This document shows, in pieces, positions 41,707-50,810 of a DNA stretch of 64,000 nt (within the stretch, counting starts at the first letter, position 1; each line of letters opens with the position of its first letter). The notes beneath the pieces were generated by a model that saw nothing but the letters and a program-made list of their open reading frames with translations, searched no databases and was not told the DNA's origin. The position numbers were made by a program, and so were the translations under genes. The stretch covers positions 62,001 through 126,000 of the forward strand of contig NZ_BASE01000008.1 in assembly GCF_000813125.1 (NCBI RefSeq). The letters run 5' to 3'. This DNA comes from Mesobacillus selenatarsenatis SF-1 (GTDB lineage: Bacteria; Bacillota; Bacilli; Bacillales; Cytobacillaceae).

Positions 41707-42126
41707 TTGAGAATACAGAAAATGGCTCAATTACATAATTTAGATGAAATAGCGAATATAGATGAAGAGGTAATTGGCAACAATAGCAGGGGTGAATATA
41801 TTAAGAAAGCCATTGAAGACGAGAGATGTATAGTTGCTTATGATAAAAATCTAATCGTTGGATTTTTATTATTCGATACCCATTTCTTCGATTGTAGCTT
41901 CATTTCACTAATAATAGTAAGGCCAACTGAAAGACGAAAAGGTTATGCAACAGCACTAATTGAGTACTTTATAGGAATATCTCCAACTAGAAAAATATTC
42001 TCTTCAACTAATAAATCAAATAAAAGAATGCAGGAAGTTTTTAAGGTTAACGGCTTTATCGAAAGTGGATTTATAGAAAATTTAGATGAACGGGACCCTG
42101 AGATCATTTACTATAGGTCTAAATAA
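41707..42126 (+). CDS. GNAT acetyltransferase
   Basis: A compact 139-residue GNAT protein. RIQKMAQLHNLDEIANIDEE starts it and LIIVRPTERRKGYATALIEY is the acetyl-CoA-binding motif (R-R-K-G-Y-A); the end reads NGFIESGFIENLDERDPEII. TTG 41707 has AAGGAGGGA at ideal spacing; the ATG at 41644 does not. Substrate unknown. Confidence 0.82.
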   Translation: MRIQKMAQLHNLDEIANIDEEVIGNNSRGEYIKKAIEDERCIVAYDKNLIVGFLLFDTHFFDCSFISLIIVRPTERRKGYATALIEYFIGISPTRKIFSSTNKSNKRMQEVFKVNGFIESGFIENLDERDPEIIYYRSK

Positions 42127-42270
42127 GTTGTTTATTGGCATTCAGGAAGATGTATGAGATGAATCGCAAGCGGACTAGACTGTCGTAGTTGAATAAAATG
42201 CTGCAATCTAGTTAAAAGAAATGAGTACATCCAATGAAGTTTTAACCTGTTTTAAAATGTGGAGGAGCAA

Positions 42271-42786
42271 ATGGATAATCACAAGTTTGACGAGTTTATT
42301 AAAATTGCAAAAAAATTAAATGATATTGATATTATTCCCTTGTTAATGGGTTCTGTAGGTTTGGAGGTCATTACCGGAATTAATTGGGATGCTCAAGATT
42401 TGGATATTCATGTACCGGGTGATGAAAGAGGCTGGGAAGTACCGGCTGAATTATCTATACATAACTGGATTGACATTTTTAACGTAATGAATTCTATGGA
42501 ATATAAGCTAATTGATTTGCATGAACATGAATTTTCTAAAGATGGACTATCAGTTGAGTTTGGTATTATCGATACTTTGCCAAATTTCGCGGGAGTACAA
42601 TTAGAGGATTTAGAACTTCATAAAGAAGGCGAAGTTAAATTTTATTTACTAAATCCTGAACAATATTTACGAGTTTACGAGTCTTCGGCTAAGGATAGTT
42701 ATCGAGCAGACCAAAATAATCATAAAGACTTAAGAAAAATAGATTATTTAAGAAGGATAATTTCTGGTGACTTTACGGTTATTTAA
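42271..42786 (+). CDS. nucleotidyltransferase-like hypothetical protein
   Basis: A 171-residue protein. LLMGSVGLEVITGINWDAQD followed by LDIHVPGDERG looks like a minimal nucleotidyltransferase (GS...D-x-D) of the MNT type, and the C-terminal half is acidic and helical (YLLNPEQYLRVYESSAKDSY). ATG 42271 follows GGAGG. No HEPN partner is adjacent. Function unknown. Confidence 0.65.
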   Translation: MDNHKFDEFIKIAKKLNDIDIIPLLMGSVGLEVITGINWDAQDLDIHVPGDERGWEVPAELSIHNWIDIFNVMNSMEYKLIDLHEHEFSKDGLSVEFGIIDTLPNFAGVQLEDLELHKEGEVKFYLLNPEQYLRVYESSAKDSYRADQNNHKDLRKIDYLRRIISGDFTVI

Positions 42787-42981
42787 CAAGTGGCTCAAGT
42801 TAGTGGTATTTTGCTGACTACCCACTGAGCAATTTTTCATTACTGTGCTCCGATAAGGAGACAGTTAATAACATTGTAGACCTATGTAATCTAGAAGGCT
42901 TTTATTGCACGGATCAAACCAAAATATACTGGAGTATCTTTAACTAAAGGGGCAGTAACCTTAAAATAAGGGGGTTACAAA

Positions 42982-43326
42982 TTGAAATTAATAAAAGGGG
43001 TAGTCATATCAATCGCAATAGTGATTGTAACCTGGTTTGCTATTGATTTAATTAGATATGGAGATTATGACGGGAAGAAACTAATTGATGAAGTTACTGA
43101 AGATACATTAGTGCTGGTTGAACTTAAAATTTTGCCAGAAGCTTCATATATGCCTTTAGAAGTGAAAATTACAGCTGAAACACTAATAACAGGTGTAGGT
43201 CCTCAAACCCTCTTTCTAGACAACATAAATGATTTAAAACAGGGCCAAAAAGTAAGAGTATGGTATAACACAAACTCTGATAATGAAAATATAGCTGAAA
43301 AAGTGGTAGTTTATAACTTGTTTTGA
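42982..43326 (+). CDS. membrane-anchored small protein
   Basis: A 114-residue protein with one N-terminal membrane helix (GVVISIAIVIVTWFAIDLI) and an extracytoplasmic beta-rich domain (ITAETLITGVGPQTLFLDN, LKQGQKVRVWY) that resembles OB-like DUF3221 proteins. TTG 42982 follows GGGGGTT. Function unknown. Confidence 0.65.
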   Translation: MKLIKGVVISIAIVIVTWFAIDLIRYGDYDGKKLIDEVTEDTLVLVELKILPEASYMPLEVKITAETLITGVGPQTLFLDNINDLKQGQKVRVWYNTNSDNENIAEKVVVYNLF

Positions 43327-43385
43327 TTTCAATGAACGGTACCCATTTATAAATTGAGATTTAAATTTAATAATCACTTCCGGGT

Positions 43386-43412
43386 GCGTTGATGGAGACG
43401 CATTACCACTTA
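43386..43412 (+). repeat. degenerate relative of the terminator repeat
   Basis: GGTGCGTTGATGGAGACGCATTACC keeps the left GGTGCGTTGAT and part of the right arm of the dispersed terminator repeat, without its T-run. Confidence 0.45.
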
Positions 43413-43459
43413 TTAATGAAGTAACATGGCATATGAATAATTTCTTTAAGGGGTGTAGT

Positions 43460-43930
43460 ATGAGCTTTTGGTCAAGGGCTATTGTCTGGTGGTTAATCCT
43501 AAGTGTGGTCTTTATTTATTTAGTAGATTTATTTACAATCAAGCCTCATGTAATATCAGGCAATGGTAACTTAGGTCTCTTATTTGTAGTGCCGGCACTG
43601 GCGTTTTTTATTTTGTTTGTAAGAAGTTTATGGAGATATTTAGGCACACTCAAATTAGCATCTAGCACTTGGATGAAGATCGGTTGGGGTGCATTTGCTA
43701 TTTTGCTATTGCTATCGTTTTTAGAATATAAGCTTATTATAGATCTTGTTAACGATTTAGGAGGCAGCCCTAAAATAGAAACTTCAAAAATATATCGTTA
43801 CCCTTGGTTAAATCAATATACAAATACGTTATTTATTAACTTTTACACCCTGGGTATTATGGCAACTGGAATCACTATTCTAAGAATTTTTATTAAAAGC
43901 AACCCAAAGTTAAATAGCGTACAATTTTAA
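43460..43930 (+). CDS. membrane protein of unknown function
   Basis: 156 residues with four hydrophobic helices (residues about 7-27, 38-56, 74-92, 128-148). ATG 43460 follows AAGGGGTG; the in-frame ATG at 43433 has no site. Followed by a second small membrane gene after 19 bases. No family recognised. Confidence 0.65.
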   Translation: MSFWSRAIVWWLILSVVFIYLVDLFTIKPHVISGNGNLGLLFVVPALAFFILFVRSLWRYLGTLKLASSTWMKIGWGAFAILLLLSFLEYKLIIDLVNDLGGSPKIETSKIYRYPWLNQYTNTLFINFYTLGIMATGITILRIFIKSNPKLNSVQF

Positions 43931-43949
43931 ACAAACGGAGGCTGTTAAA

Positions 43950-44138
43950 ATGACAAAGAATTTTCCTTTAATTTTCTTAGGATTCTTGGTATTCGTTGCA
44001 TTACTCTCTACTTTTTTATTTTTTAAAACAATGTTTTCAAACCTACTTCCTGAGTTTATGATAGCTAAAGCTATTCCTTTAGCCCTTTTTTCAGGCCTAA
44101 CATTAATTGCACTTTCAATAACTGTAAGGAACAAATAA
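43950..44138 (+). CDS. small two-helix membrane protein
   Basis: 62 residues, CGGAGG before the ATG, two hydrophobic helices (LIFLGFLVFVALLSTFLFF and IPLALFSGLTLIALSI). Probably in one unit with the preceding membrane gene and the nucleotidyltransferase gene 26 bases downstream. Function unknown. Confidence 0.6.
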   Translation: MTKNFPLIFLGFLVFVALLSTFLFFKTMFSNLLPEFMIAKAIPLALFSGLTLIALSITVRNK

Positions 44139-44164
44139 ACAGACATTCTCAGGGGGATTTAGTA

Positions 44165-44983
44165 ATGGGAATACCAATGATCGTCGAAAAAGTCTTAAAG
44201 GATTATATTAACTTATTTAATGAACATTTACCTGACACCATTGAAGGATTATATATACATGGTTCCATTGCCCTGAATGCCTATGTTGATGATTCAAGTG
44301 ACATCGACTTTATCACTTTGACGAATCGTCGGTTAACAGAGGAAGATTCAGAAGCGTTATCTTATATACATACAATAATAGCGAACAAGTATGAAAAGCC
44401 AGAAATGGACGGAGTATATGCTGTTCGAGAGGATAGTGGAAAACTCAACAATGCCGGTAAACATCCGTTCTACAACAATGGTGAACTATTGTTCGGTGAT
44501 TACTTTAATTTTAACCCGATAACCTGGTGGATTTTAAAGAGTAAAGGAATAAAGGTTTTCGGGCCAGAGCTACAGGACTTTCGGATTGATATTCACCCTC
44601 AAGAGTTATCTTCTTATGTACTTGGAAATATGAATACGTACTGGGCAAATAGGACCCAAATGGCTGAGACTTCAATTGAACATCTAGTAAAGCTGCCGAC
44701 CGACGAAATAGATTTTGAAATAGAATGGACAGTACTCGGATTGCTACGTCAGTTTTATACAATAAAGGAATACGATATTGTTTCCAAGTTGGACGCTGGA
44801 GAATATGGACTATCACATCTGCCAGTTGAATGGCACGACATTATAAAAGAAGCTATTAATATACGTAAAGATGTGAAAGAAGTGATTTTCAGCTCTGAGA
44901 TGGAGAGATTGGATAATACTTTACAATTCTCGAAATTCCTTATTAATCATTGTAATAACATCGTAAAGAGCCAGATATCATAA
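44165..44983 (+). CDS. aminoglycoside adenylyltransferase-like protein (DUF4111 type)
   Basis: A 272-residue protein with the nucleotidyltransferase motif HGSIALNAYVDDSSDIDFIT at residues 36-55, and a C-terminal helical domain like AadA-type DUF4111 (YVLGNMNTYWANRTQM, IEWTVLGLLRQFYTI, SKLDAGEYGLSHLP). AadA proteins adenylylate streptomycin/spectinomycin, but chromosomal relatives often lack that activity. AGGGGGA precedes the ATG. Confidence 0.82.
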   Translation: MGIPMIVEKVLKDYINLFNEHLPDTIEGLYIHGSIALNAYVDDSSDIDFITLTNRRLTEEDSEALSYIHTIIANKYEKPEMDGVYAVREDSGKLNNAGKHPFYNNGELLFGDYFNFNPITWWILKSKGIKVFGPELQDFRIDIHPQELSSYVLGNMNTYWANRTQMAETSIEHLVKLPTDEIDFEIEWTVLGLLRQFYTIKEYDIVSKLDAGEYGLSHLPVEWHDIIKEAINIRKDVKEVIFSSEMERLDNTLQFSKFLINHCNNIVKSQIS

Positions 44984-45137
44984 TGGTTCTGTTTTTATTA
45001 GAATTAGTCCTGTTGACGCTGGAAGTTTCTCTTTTTATGAGTCAATTAATACTGCAAGAGAGGTTGAATGATTAGAAAAAATAATCTGAATCTTTAATGT
45101 ATTATAAAACGTATTACTTTAAAAGGGGGAATTATAA

Positions 45138-45698
45138 TTGTCTCATAAGAAGCGAAAAACAAAATCCACAATTTATCTAAGTTTCATGATAATGATGTCA
45201 GTTTTTTTAATAGCTGCTTGCTCAAACGTTAATGCAGAAGACGCCAATAGAGAAGCTATTAAAAAAGTTCTTGAGCATGAGTTTACTGGTCCGGATGAGA
45301 AGTTTATGGATATAATGTGGAATCCTAAATATAAGACTGTTGTAAACAATAAAGAAGAAAATAAAGAACTTGATAAGTTATTAGAAGAGAAATACGGACC
45401 CTACTTTACAGATTCTGGACTTCATTCCTTCATCTCTGCATTTGGCGGGACTTCATACCAAACTTTTGCTTACAATGCTGATTATAAGATTAACTTAAAG
45501 GATGTCACAATTGAGCAAAATCAGGAAAATCCAAGTCTTTATACCTTTATTGCAAAGGTCGGATATAAGAAAAGTGGAGAGGAAGAACAAACTGCGAATG
45601 TAGAAGGTAAAGTTTCTTTCTCTGCAAAAGAAGAAGGGAAAATCGGGAAATTTGAATACGGAAACGACGACGGTTTGTCTGATCAATTGAGAGAATAA
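45138..45698 (+). CDS. lipoprotein of unknown function
   Basis: 186 residues, with signal peptide and lipobox LIAAC. The mature part (REAIKKVLEHEFTGPDEKFM, YGPYFTDSGLHSFISAFGGT) is hydrophilic. TTG 45138 lies behind AAGGGGG. It resembles other small exported Bacillus lipoproteins; no function known. Confidence 0.75.
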   Translation: MSHKKRKTKSTIYLSFMIMMSVFLIAACSNVNAEDANREAIKKVLEHEFTGPDEKFMDIMWNPKYKTVVNNKEENKELDKLLEEKYGPYFTDSGLHSFISAFGGTSYQTFAYNADYKINLKDVTIEQNQENPSLYTFIAKVGYKKSGEEEQTANVEGKVSFSAKEEGKIGKFEYGNDDGLSDQLRE

Positions 45699-45762
45699 GA
45701 AATTTAACTATCTTCAGGTCATTTATATATAAATTTTCTAGGAAAGAATCGGGGGAGAATAA

Positions 45763-46293
45763 GTGGAGAAACAAAATACTGTTGCCAAAGTGCTCCGTGT
45801 CATAGGGTTTGTAATAATGATTGGCGGTTTTTTCATTGCATTGAGCCTGGGTTCCAGAGCACCAGAGGTCGGTCAAAATTGGGGAATCGCCTTGCCTGCC
45901 CTGTTTTCCAGTTTTGTCACAGGCATGCTTTTCATTGGGTTCTCTGAAGTCATTGCCTTGCTTCAAAAAATTCATCTTCAACTTTATCAGGATGGAAACA
46001 AGGACACAGTTTCATCAAACAACGAGTCTGATGAGGAACAGCCACAAGAGAAAAAAGAGTGGCACCCGACGCCACAAGATGTTGAAGAAATCCAGGAACT
46101 CTTCCATGACCAAAAGGTCACAAAGATTGAAGCATCTCCATATGAAGACTATTGCGTCGTGCAGATCGATGGGGAAGACCACATCGAAGTGGTTGAGCTG
46201 GGGGGGTTCAAGCCAAAGAAAGTATCTACTGCTTCCAAGCCTGATCTTGTGAACAATATACAAAAATGGTTTAACAATCTACCTCCATCCTAA
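45763..46293 (+). CDS. two-helix membrane protein with cytoplasmic domain
   Basis: 176 residues starting at GTG 45763. Two helices (VLRVIGFVIMIGGFFIALSL and ALPALFSSFVTGMLFIGFSE), then a charged linker and a small soluble domain (residues about 100-176; TPQDVEEIQELFHDQKVTKI, YCVVQIDGEDHIEVVELGGF). No family recognised. A terminator repeat follows. Confidence 0.7.
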   Translation: MEKQNTVAKVLRVIGFVIMIGGFFIALSLGSRAPEVGQNWGIALPALFSSFVTGMLFIGFSEVIALLQKIHLQLYQDGNKDTVSSNNESDEEQPQEKKEWHPTPQDVEEIQELFHDQKVTKIEASPYEDYCVVQIDGEDHIEVVELGGFKPKKVSTASKPDLVNNIQKWFNNLPPS

Positions 46294-46312
46294 ATACCAT
46301 TTATTCAACTTG

Positions 46313-46361
46313 AGGTGCGTTGATCCAGGAAGGATTAACCGCCTTTTTTGTTGAATTCTAA
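46313..46361 (+). repeat. dispersed terminator repeat, full copy
   Basis: GGTGCGTTGATCCAGGAAGG continues as ATTAACCGCCTTTTTTGTTG and ends AATTCTA. It differs from the copy at 31377 by one substitution and one inserted C, and ends transcription of the gene at 45763. Confidence 0.85.
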
Positions 46362-46411
46362 AGGTGGCTTGAAAACCTTACATAGCAGTTGTTATTAATA
46401 GAGGTGTTTTT

Positions 46412-48013
46412 GTGGATAGCAAATTTTTAAGAGGAACTTTCTTTTTAACGGCAGCAAGCCTAATTTCTAAAATACTGGGCTTCATTTATATAATCCCATT
46501 CACGGCTCTCGTAGGAACACAGGGGTACGTTTTGTATAAATATGCCTATGGTCCGTATACAATTCTGTTAAGTATTTCAACAATAGGTCTTCCACTTGCC
46601 GTTTCCAAATTTGTTTCAAAATATAATGAAATAGGTAACTATAGAGTCGGTTTGACGGTATTAAGATATGGAATGTATTTGATGGTCATAAGTGGCATTA
46701 TCTCATTTACTGCTCTGTATTTATCCGCACCATTCTTAGCAGGAATATTAATCGACCCTAATGATCAAACAGGTAATTCTATAGAGGATGTTCAGTTTGT
46801 CATTCGTCTTGTCAGCTTTGCTTTATTAATTATTCCAGCAATTAGTATTTTTAGAGGGTACTTCCAAGGGAGTCAATCTATGGGGCCTTCAGCGTTAAGT
46901 ACAGTGATAGAGCAGGTAGTCAGGATCGTCTTTATCTTGGCAGGTGCATATGTAACCATTCACATATTTAACAGTTCGCTTACAAACGCTGTAGGAATTG
47001 CCACATTTGCCGCCTTTATAGGTGGAGTAGCAGGATTTATTGTTTTATTATTCGTTTTCTTTAAACGAAGAGAATTAATAAAGAAACAAAGAGATATGAG
47101 TCCGAATAATGAAGACATAAAAGTTATATCAATTTTCAAGGAATTGATTGGCTATGCAATTCCTTTTGTTATTACAGGACTAGCAATACCTATTTATCAG
47201 AACATCGATACCTTTACGATTAATAAATTGTTTCAGTCTATAGGCTATAAGTTAGATGAAGCAGAGACAATTAATTCAGTTATTGGATTAGCTCAAATTC
47301 TCGTGATGGTTCCTGTGTCATTGGCTACAGCATTCGGTCTGTCTTTAATACCAGGTATAACTTCAGATTTTACGAGTGGAAGAATGCTACAAGTCCGAAG
47401 TAAGATTTCTAAAACGATGCAGATTCTTTTGTTCTTTACTCTTCCGGCTGCTATGGGTTTAGGTATTCTTGGAGAACCGATTTATATAATGGTTTTTGGC
47501 TTAGAAAACAGTCATGTAATAGGTGGACTTATCTTACAATGGTACTCTCTAGCCGCAGTATTCTTTGCTTTGTTTACGGTAACTGCTGCAATTATGCAAG
47601 GAATTAACGAGCATAAAAAATTAATCATTGGAATCATATTTGGGATCTGTTTAAAGATCGTTTTAAACTTCATACTCGTTCCATACTTAAAGGAAGCAGG
47701 GCCTATTTTAGCTACCTACTTTGGTTTTATCGTCTCAATTCTATATAACATTTTTATCATTAAAAAAACCCTTCAATTCAAGTTGTCACCCTTACTTCAG
47801 AGTTTAAAGGAAGTTTTCTTGTTAGTATTGGCAATGTCTATAGCTGTTTGGTGTGTTGCATTTTTAACAGAGCTATGGCTGCCAGAGGTTGTAAGCTTAT
47901 ATTATCGTGCCTTAGTTACTTCTATCATCTCCATTTCTGTTGGGTTATTAGTTTATTTAGGTGTAGGTTACAGACTGAATTTAATAAAGAAATTATTGAG
48001 CAATAAAGGATAA
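46412..48013 (+). CDS. MurJ/SpoVB-type polysaccharide or lipid II flippase
   Basis: A 533-residue integral membrane protein with about 14 helices of the MOP/MATE superfamily. FLRGTFFLTAASLISKILGF is the standard start of the YtgP/SpoVB group; GPSALSTVIEQVVRIVFILA and ILVMVPVSLATAFGLSLIP are further landmarks. Relatives flip lipid-linked cell-wall precursors; B. subtilis has several (YtgP/MurJ, SpoVB, YkvU, YabM) and I cannot say which this matches. GTG 46412 follows GAGGTG. Confidence 0.88.
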   Translation: MDSKFLRGTFFLTAASLISKILGFIYIIPFTALVGTQGYVLYKYAYGPYTILLSISTIGLPLAVSKFVSKYNEIGNYRVGLTVLRYGMYLMVISGIISFTALYLSAPFLAGILIDPNDQTGNSIEDVQFVIRLVSFALLIIPAISIFRGYFQGSQSMGPSALSTVIEQVVRIVFILAGAYVTIHIFNSSLTNAVGIATFAAFIGGVAGFIVLLFVFFKRRELIKKQRDMSPNNEDIKVISIFKELIGYAIPFVITGLAIPIYQNIDTFTINKLFQSIGYKLDEAETINSVIGLAQILVMVPVSLATAFGLSLIPGITSDFTSGRMLQVRSKISKTMQILLFFTLPAAMGLGILGEPIYIMVFGLENSHVIGGLILQWYSLAAVFFALFTVTAAIMQGINEHKKLIIGIIFGICLKIVLNFILVPYLKEAGPILATYFGFIVSILYNIFIIKKTLQFKLSPLLQSLKEVFLLVLAMSIAVWCVAFLTELWLPEVVSLYYRALVTSIISISVGLLVYLGVGYRLNLIKKLLSNKG

Positions 48014-48163
48014 CTCAAACAGCCAGTGAGTGCATGTAACCCTTTTGTTTATTTTACAAATAGGAAGAAGCTTTTAGCTAAAGAGAAGTAATGTTCAATA
48101 AAAGTGCTGGTTAAATATGGTATTGTTTGTTTTAGGTAGATTCTGATAAGAGGGGGGATTGAC

Positions 48164-48352
48164 TTGAAAAAAAGGTTGAAAAAGTCTTCAACTGATAAGT
48201 CAATAAGTGGTGTTTGTGGAGGCATAGCTGAATATTTTGGTATATCTTCTTTAGCGGTAAGACTAATATTTATTTTATTACCTGGTGCTAATATACTAAT
48301 ATATTTAATACTTGTTAATACGATGGCGGATAGTCCTAGGTCATTATATTAA
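48164..48352 (+). CDS. PspC-domain protein
   Basis: 62 residues: KKSSTDKSISGVCGGIAEYF followed by a membrane helix (LAVRLIFILLPGANILIYLI). This is the PspC (phage-shock-type) domain, which in Bacillota occurs as small membrane proteins linked to envelope stress. TTG 48164 lies behind GAGGGGGGA. Probably monocistronic. Confidence 0.85.
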   Translation: MKKRLKKSSTDKSISGVCGGIAEYFGISSLAVRLIFILLPGANILIYLILVNTMADSPRSLY

Positions 48353-48482
48353 ACTTAGGCTGCGCAGATTGGGGAAGAATTGAGACATTATTTATTGGAT
48401 TCTATATTTAGCAAAAGATGCAGGACAATTCAAGAAGCGCTTTTATTAATACAATTTTAGATAACTTGAAAGGAAGGTCACT

Positions 48483-48692
48483 ATGGAGGTAATTTTAGCC
48501 AGTGTGTTTTCAGCTATCATAATATTTATCACTGTCTTTTCAATGGTGAAGGTACTCATCATCGCCTTTAATAGGAAAGAAATTTCATTTAGAAAATTAA
48601 TTATTTTTTCAACTTCTTCTATCGTTATAGGTTTATTAGTAGCCTACCTTTTACCCTTTGGTTATCAAAAAATACTTGATTATCTTTATTAA
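48483..48692 (+). CDS. small membrane protein
   Basis: 69 residues with two hydrophobic helices (VFSAIIIFITVFSMVKVLI and LIIFSTSSIVIGLLVAYLL) and AAGGAAGG before the ATG. Function unknown. Confidence 0.6.
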   Translation: MEVILASVFSAIIIFITVFSMVKVLIIAFNRKEISFRKLIIFSTSSIVIGLLVAYLLPFGYQKILDYLY

Positions 48693-48790
48693 CTTATAAT
48701 TAATTGAATGATTAATAAACAACCAATGCCACTGGAAAAATGATTGTGTGGAATTAACAACGAGGTTATTTAATAGGGGGATGGGGCTCA

Positions 48791-49414
48791 TTGATAAAAA
48801 ACTATTTAATTTACATTTCTATCTTAATTCTCATTTTAATATTGGGTTCTGGTTGTTCCAATTCGAATGACAAGGCAGCGACTATATCAGTTAATTCTGA
48901 TTCTGAATATGTGAACACCTTTGAAGATTTAAATTTAGGAATCCTATTTGATTTTGATTTTAAATTACCTAGTGCAGATACAAGTTGGGTTACTCTTTGG
49001 GTAGATAGGTATCAGAATGGAACAAAAGAGACTCAACCAATAACGCAATTATCCTACGGCAACAGTCCGAATAAAGTCGATGAAGGGTCATTGGGTTTTG
49101 GAATAATTAACCCAAACTCTGATGGCCCACTAGTATTTCTTTATGGACCTGGTGTAAGTACTCAACCGACTATCATTGAAGAAGCATCTAATACTAACCG
49201 TCTTAGTACTTGGGATTATACGATCGGTGAAGAAGAAGTAGAACTAGAATTAGGTGAATCAAAGATTCTAGCAGTCTATAGAGAAACGGAAAATAATTCA
49301 CTTCGTACGGTTGATTTACAAGATGAGGAGACTGTAAAAGAAATAATTAAACAAGATGATACGGTGTTAGTGTTAAAGATAAAGGTTGAAGAAAAAAAGA
49401 TGGATCAGAACTAA
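48791..49414 (+). CDS. lipoprotein of unknown function
   Basis: 207 residues. Hydrophobic signal ending in lipobox LGSGC, then an acidic extracytoplasmic domain (DLNLGILFDFDFKLPSADTS, GPLVFLYGPGVSTQPT, EEVELELGESKILAVYRET). TTG 48791 lies behind a GGGGGATGGGG site. No family recognised. A strong terminator follows. Confidence 0.72.
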   Translation: MIKNYLIYISILILILILGSGCSNSNDKAATISVNSDSEYVNTFEDLNLGILFDFDFKLPSADTSWVTLWVDRYQNGTKETQPITQLSYGNSPNKVDEGSLGFGIINPNSDGPLVFLYGPGVSTQPTIIEEASNTNRLSTWDYTIGEEEVELELGESKILAVYRETENNSLRTVDLQDEETVKEIIKQDDTVLVLKIKVEEKKMDQN

Positions 49415-49479
49415 AGATCAGTATCTGATTGTGAAGAAACATAATTTAGTTAAATGTGTGCCTTTCTCCGTGCAGGATG

Positions 49480-49516
49480 AGGCCCCTTTTTGAGCAGCTA
49501 GAGCAAGGGGCCTTTC
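49480..49516 (+). terminator. intrinsic terminator
   Basis: AGGCCCCTT / AAGGGGCCT stem with a 16-base loop region, then TT-CC; a strong GC stem but short T-tract. Confidence 0.7.
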
Positions 49517-49628
49517 CTGGTGTTTGTTTTAGGTACTACACTATCAGTAAAATCATTAATACTTTAATCGAAGTGAGCTTTCAACTTCAAAAATTTGAAG
49601 AACGTTATTAACAAAGGAGGGATATATA

Positions 49629-50090
49629 TTGGATACGACTCCAAAACATATAATTGCAGTTTCAGCAAATGTTACAAATGAAAATGGAGAAACACTATTA
49701 GTCAAGACACACTGGCGGTCTGATACTTGGGAAACTCCAGGAGGACAGGTAGAAGAAGGAGAACCACTTGATAAAGCAGTATGTAGAGAAATATTAGAGG
49801 AAACAGGGATAGAGATCTTACCTATTGGCATAACAGGAGTATATTATAATGCCACGAAACATATATTATCCGTAGTTTTTTTGGCGAAATATGTTAGTGG
49901 AGATATTAAAATTCAACCGGAAGAGATTAAAGAGGCAAAATTCATCCAACTAACCGAGGAAAATATAGATAACTACATAACCCGGCCACATATGAAGTCT
50001 CGTACAATTGATTGTTTAAAAGCAAAGAACTTTGTGCCATATGAAACTTGGGATGTAGATCCATATAATTTATTGGGTAGGTTGTTCTAA
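49629..50090 (+). CDS. NUDIX hydrolase
   Basis: A 153-residue NUDIX protein. The box GGQVEEGEPLDKAVCREILE, continuing as ETGIE, is at residues 38-62 and complete (GX5EX7REUXEEXGU). It hydrolyses a nucleoside diphosphate linked to another moiety; substrate unknown. TTG 49629 follows AAAGGAGGG. Confidence 0.9.
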   Translation: MDTTPKHIIAVSANVTNENGETLLVKTHWRSDTWETPGGQVEEGEPLDKAVCREILEETGIEILPIGITGVYYNATKHILSVVFLAKYVSGDIKIQPEEIKEAKFIQLTEENIDNYITRPHMKSRTIDCLKAKNFVPYETWDVDPYNLLGRLF

Positions 50091-50151
50091 TTCCTTTATC
50101 CGAGTTTAGTAGAATTTGGTTAATATATCCGAAAGTTAGGCGGTTGTGGGA

Positions 50152-50517
50152 ATGAGAAAGAAAATAGGTCCTAATGTATTAGTCATTTTATTAACAGTGG
50201 TTATAGCTATCGCGGTTCGAGAAACATTCTTCACTCCTAAAAACTCACTTGAACTATATCAAGAAGTTACTTTTGCAAATGATTTTGAGGAAGTGCAAAA
50301 ATTAATATTAGATGGGTACGACAGTAATATTGAAAGAGATGATTTGGATTATATTAAAGGTAGATCCGCTAATAGAGTAGGACAATTTACTCTCATTGAG
50401 TATAAGGAGAAGTCCTTTGTTATAATGACTTCACCAGGTACTGCGAGGTTAAAGATACTTGCAGTTGAAGAATTGCCTGAAGATATTAGAGAATACTTCT
50501 TGAAAATGGGACAATAG
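50152..50517 (+). CDS. membrane-anchored small protein
   Basis: 121 residues. One N-terminal helix (NVLVILLTVVIAIAVRETFF), then a soluble extracytoplasmic domain (LYQEVTFANDFEEVQKLILD, FTLIEYKEKSFVIMTSPGTA). No family recognised. Confidence 0.65.
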   Translation: MRKKIGPNVLVILLTVVIAIAVRETFFTPKNSLELYQEVTFANDFEEVQKLILDGYDSNIERDDLDYIKGRSANRVGQFTLIEYKEKSFVIMTSPGTARLKILAVEELPEDIREYFLKMGQ

Positions 50518-50731
50518 TTTTATTCCACAATCTAATTCGAACTTTAATGTTGAATTTTTCTTGGACATTGTGAATAAATGCACTTAAAGAAAAAACGGGT
50601 TGCTAAAGTACGATAAAATCTTATTTATGAAGTTAGAGTATATGAAGAGAAGGAAACACGATACAAAAAAATAGTCTTAAAAAAGAAGTTAGTCCTAATA
50701 ATGGACCAATTTTTCATGTAGTAATATTGAA

Positions 50732-50772
50732 AAAACTTGCCCAGAGTTTTGTACTCTGGGCAAGTTTTACTA
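50732..50772. terminator. bidirectional terminator between converging genes
   Basis: A perfect 15-bp stem AAAACTTGCCCAGAG / CTCTGGGCAAGTTTT with a 7-base loop, A-rich on one side and T-rich on the other. It serves the gene ending at 50517 (+) and the one ending at 50811 (-). Confidence 0.92.
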
Positions 50773-50810
50773 AGTATTAGAAAGGACAAAACAAGGTGTT
50801 TTCGAGTGCT

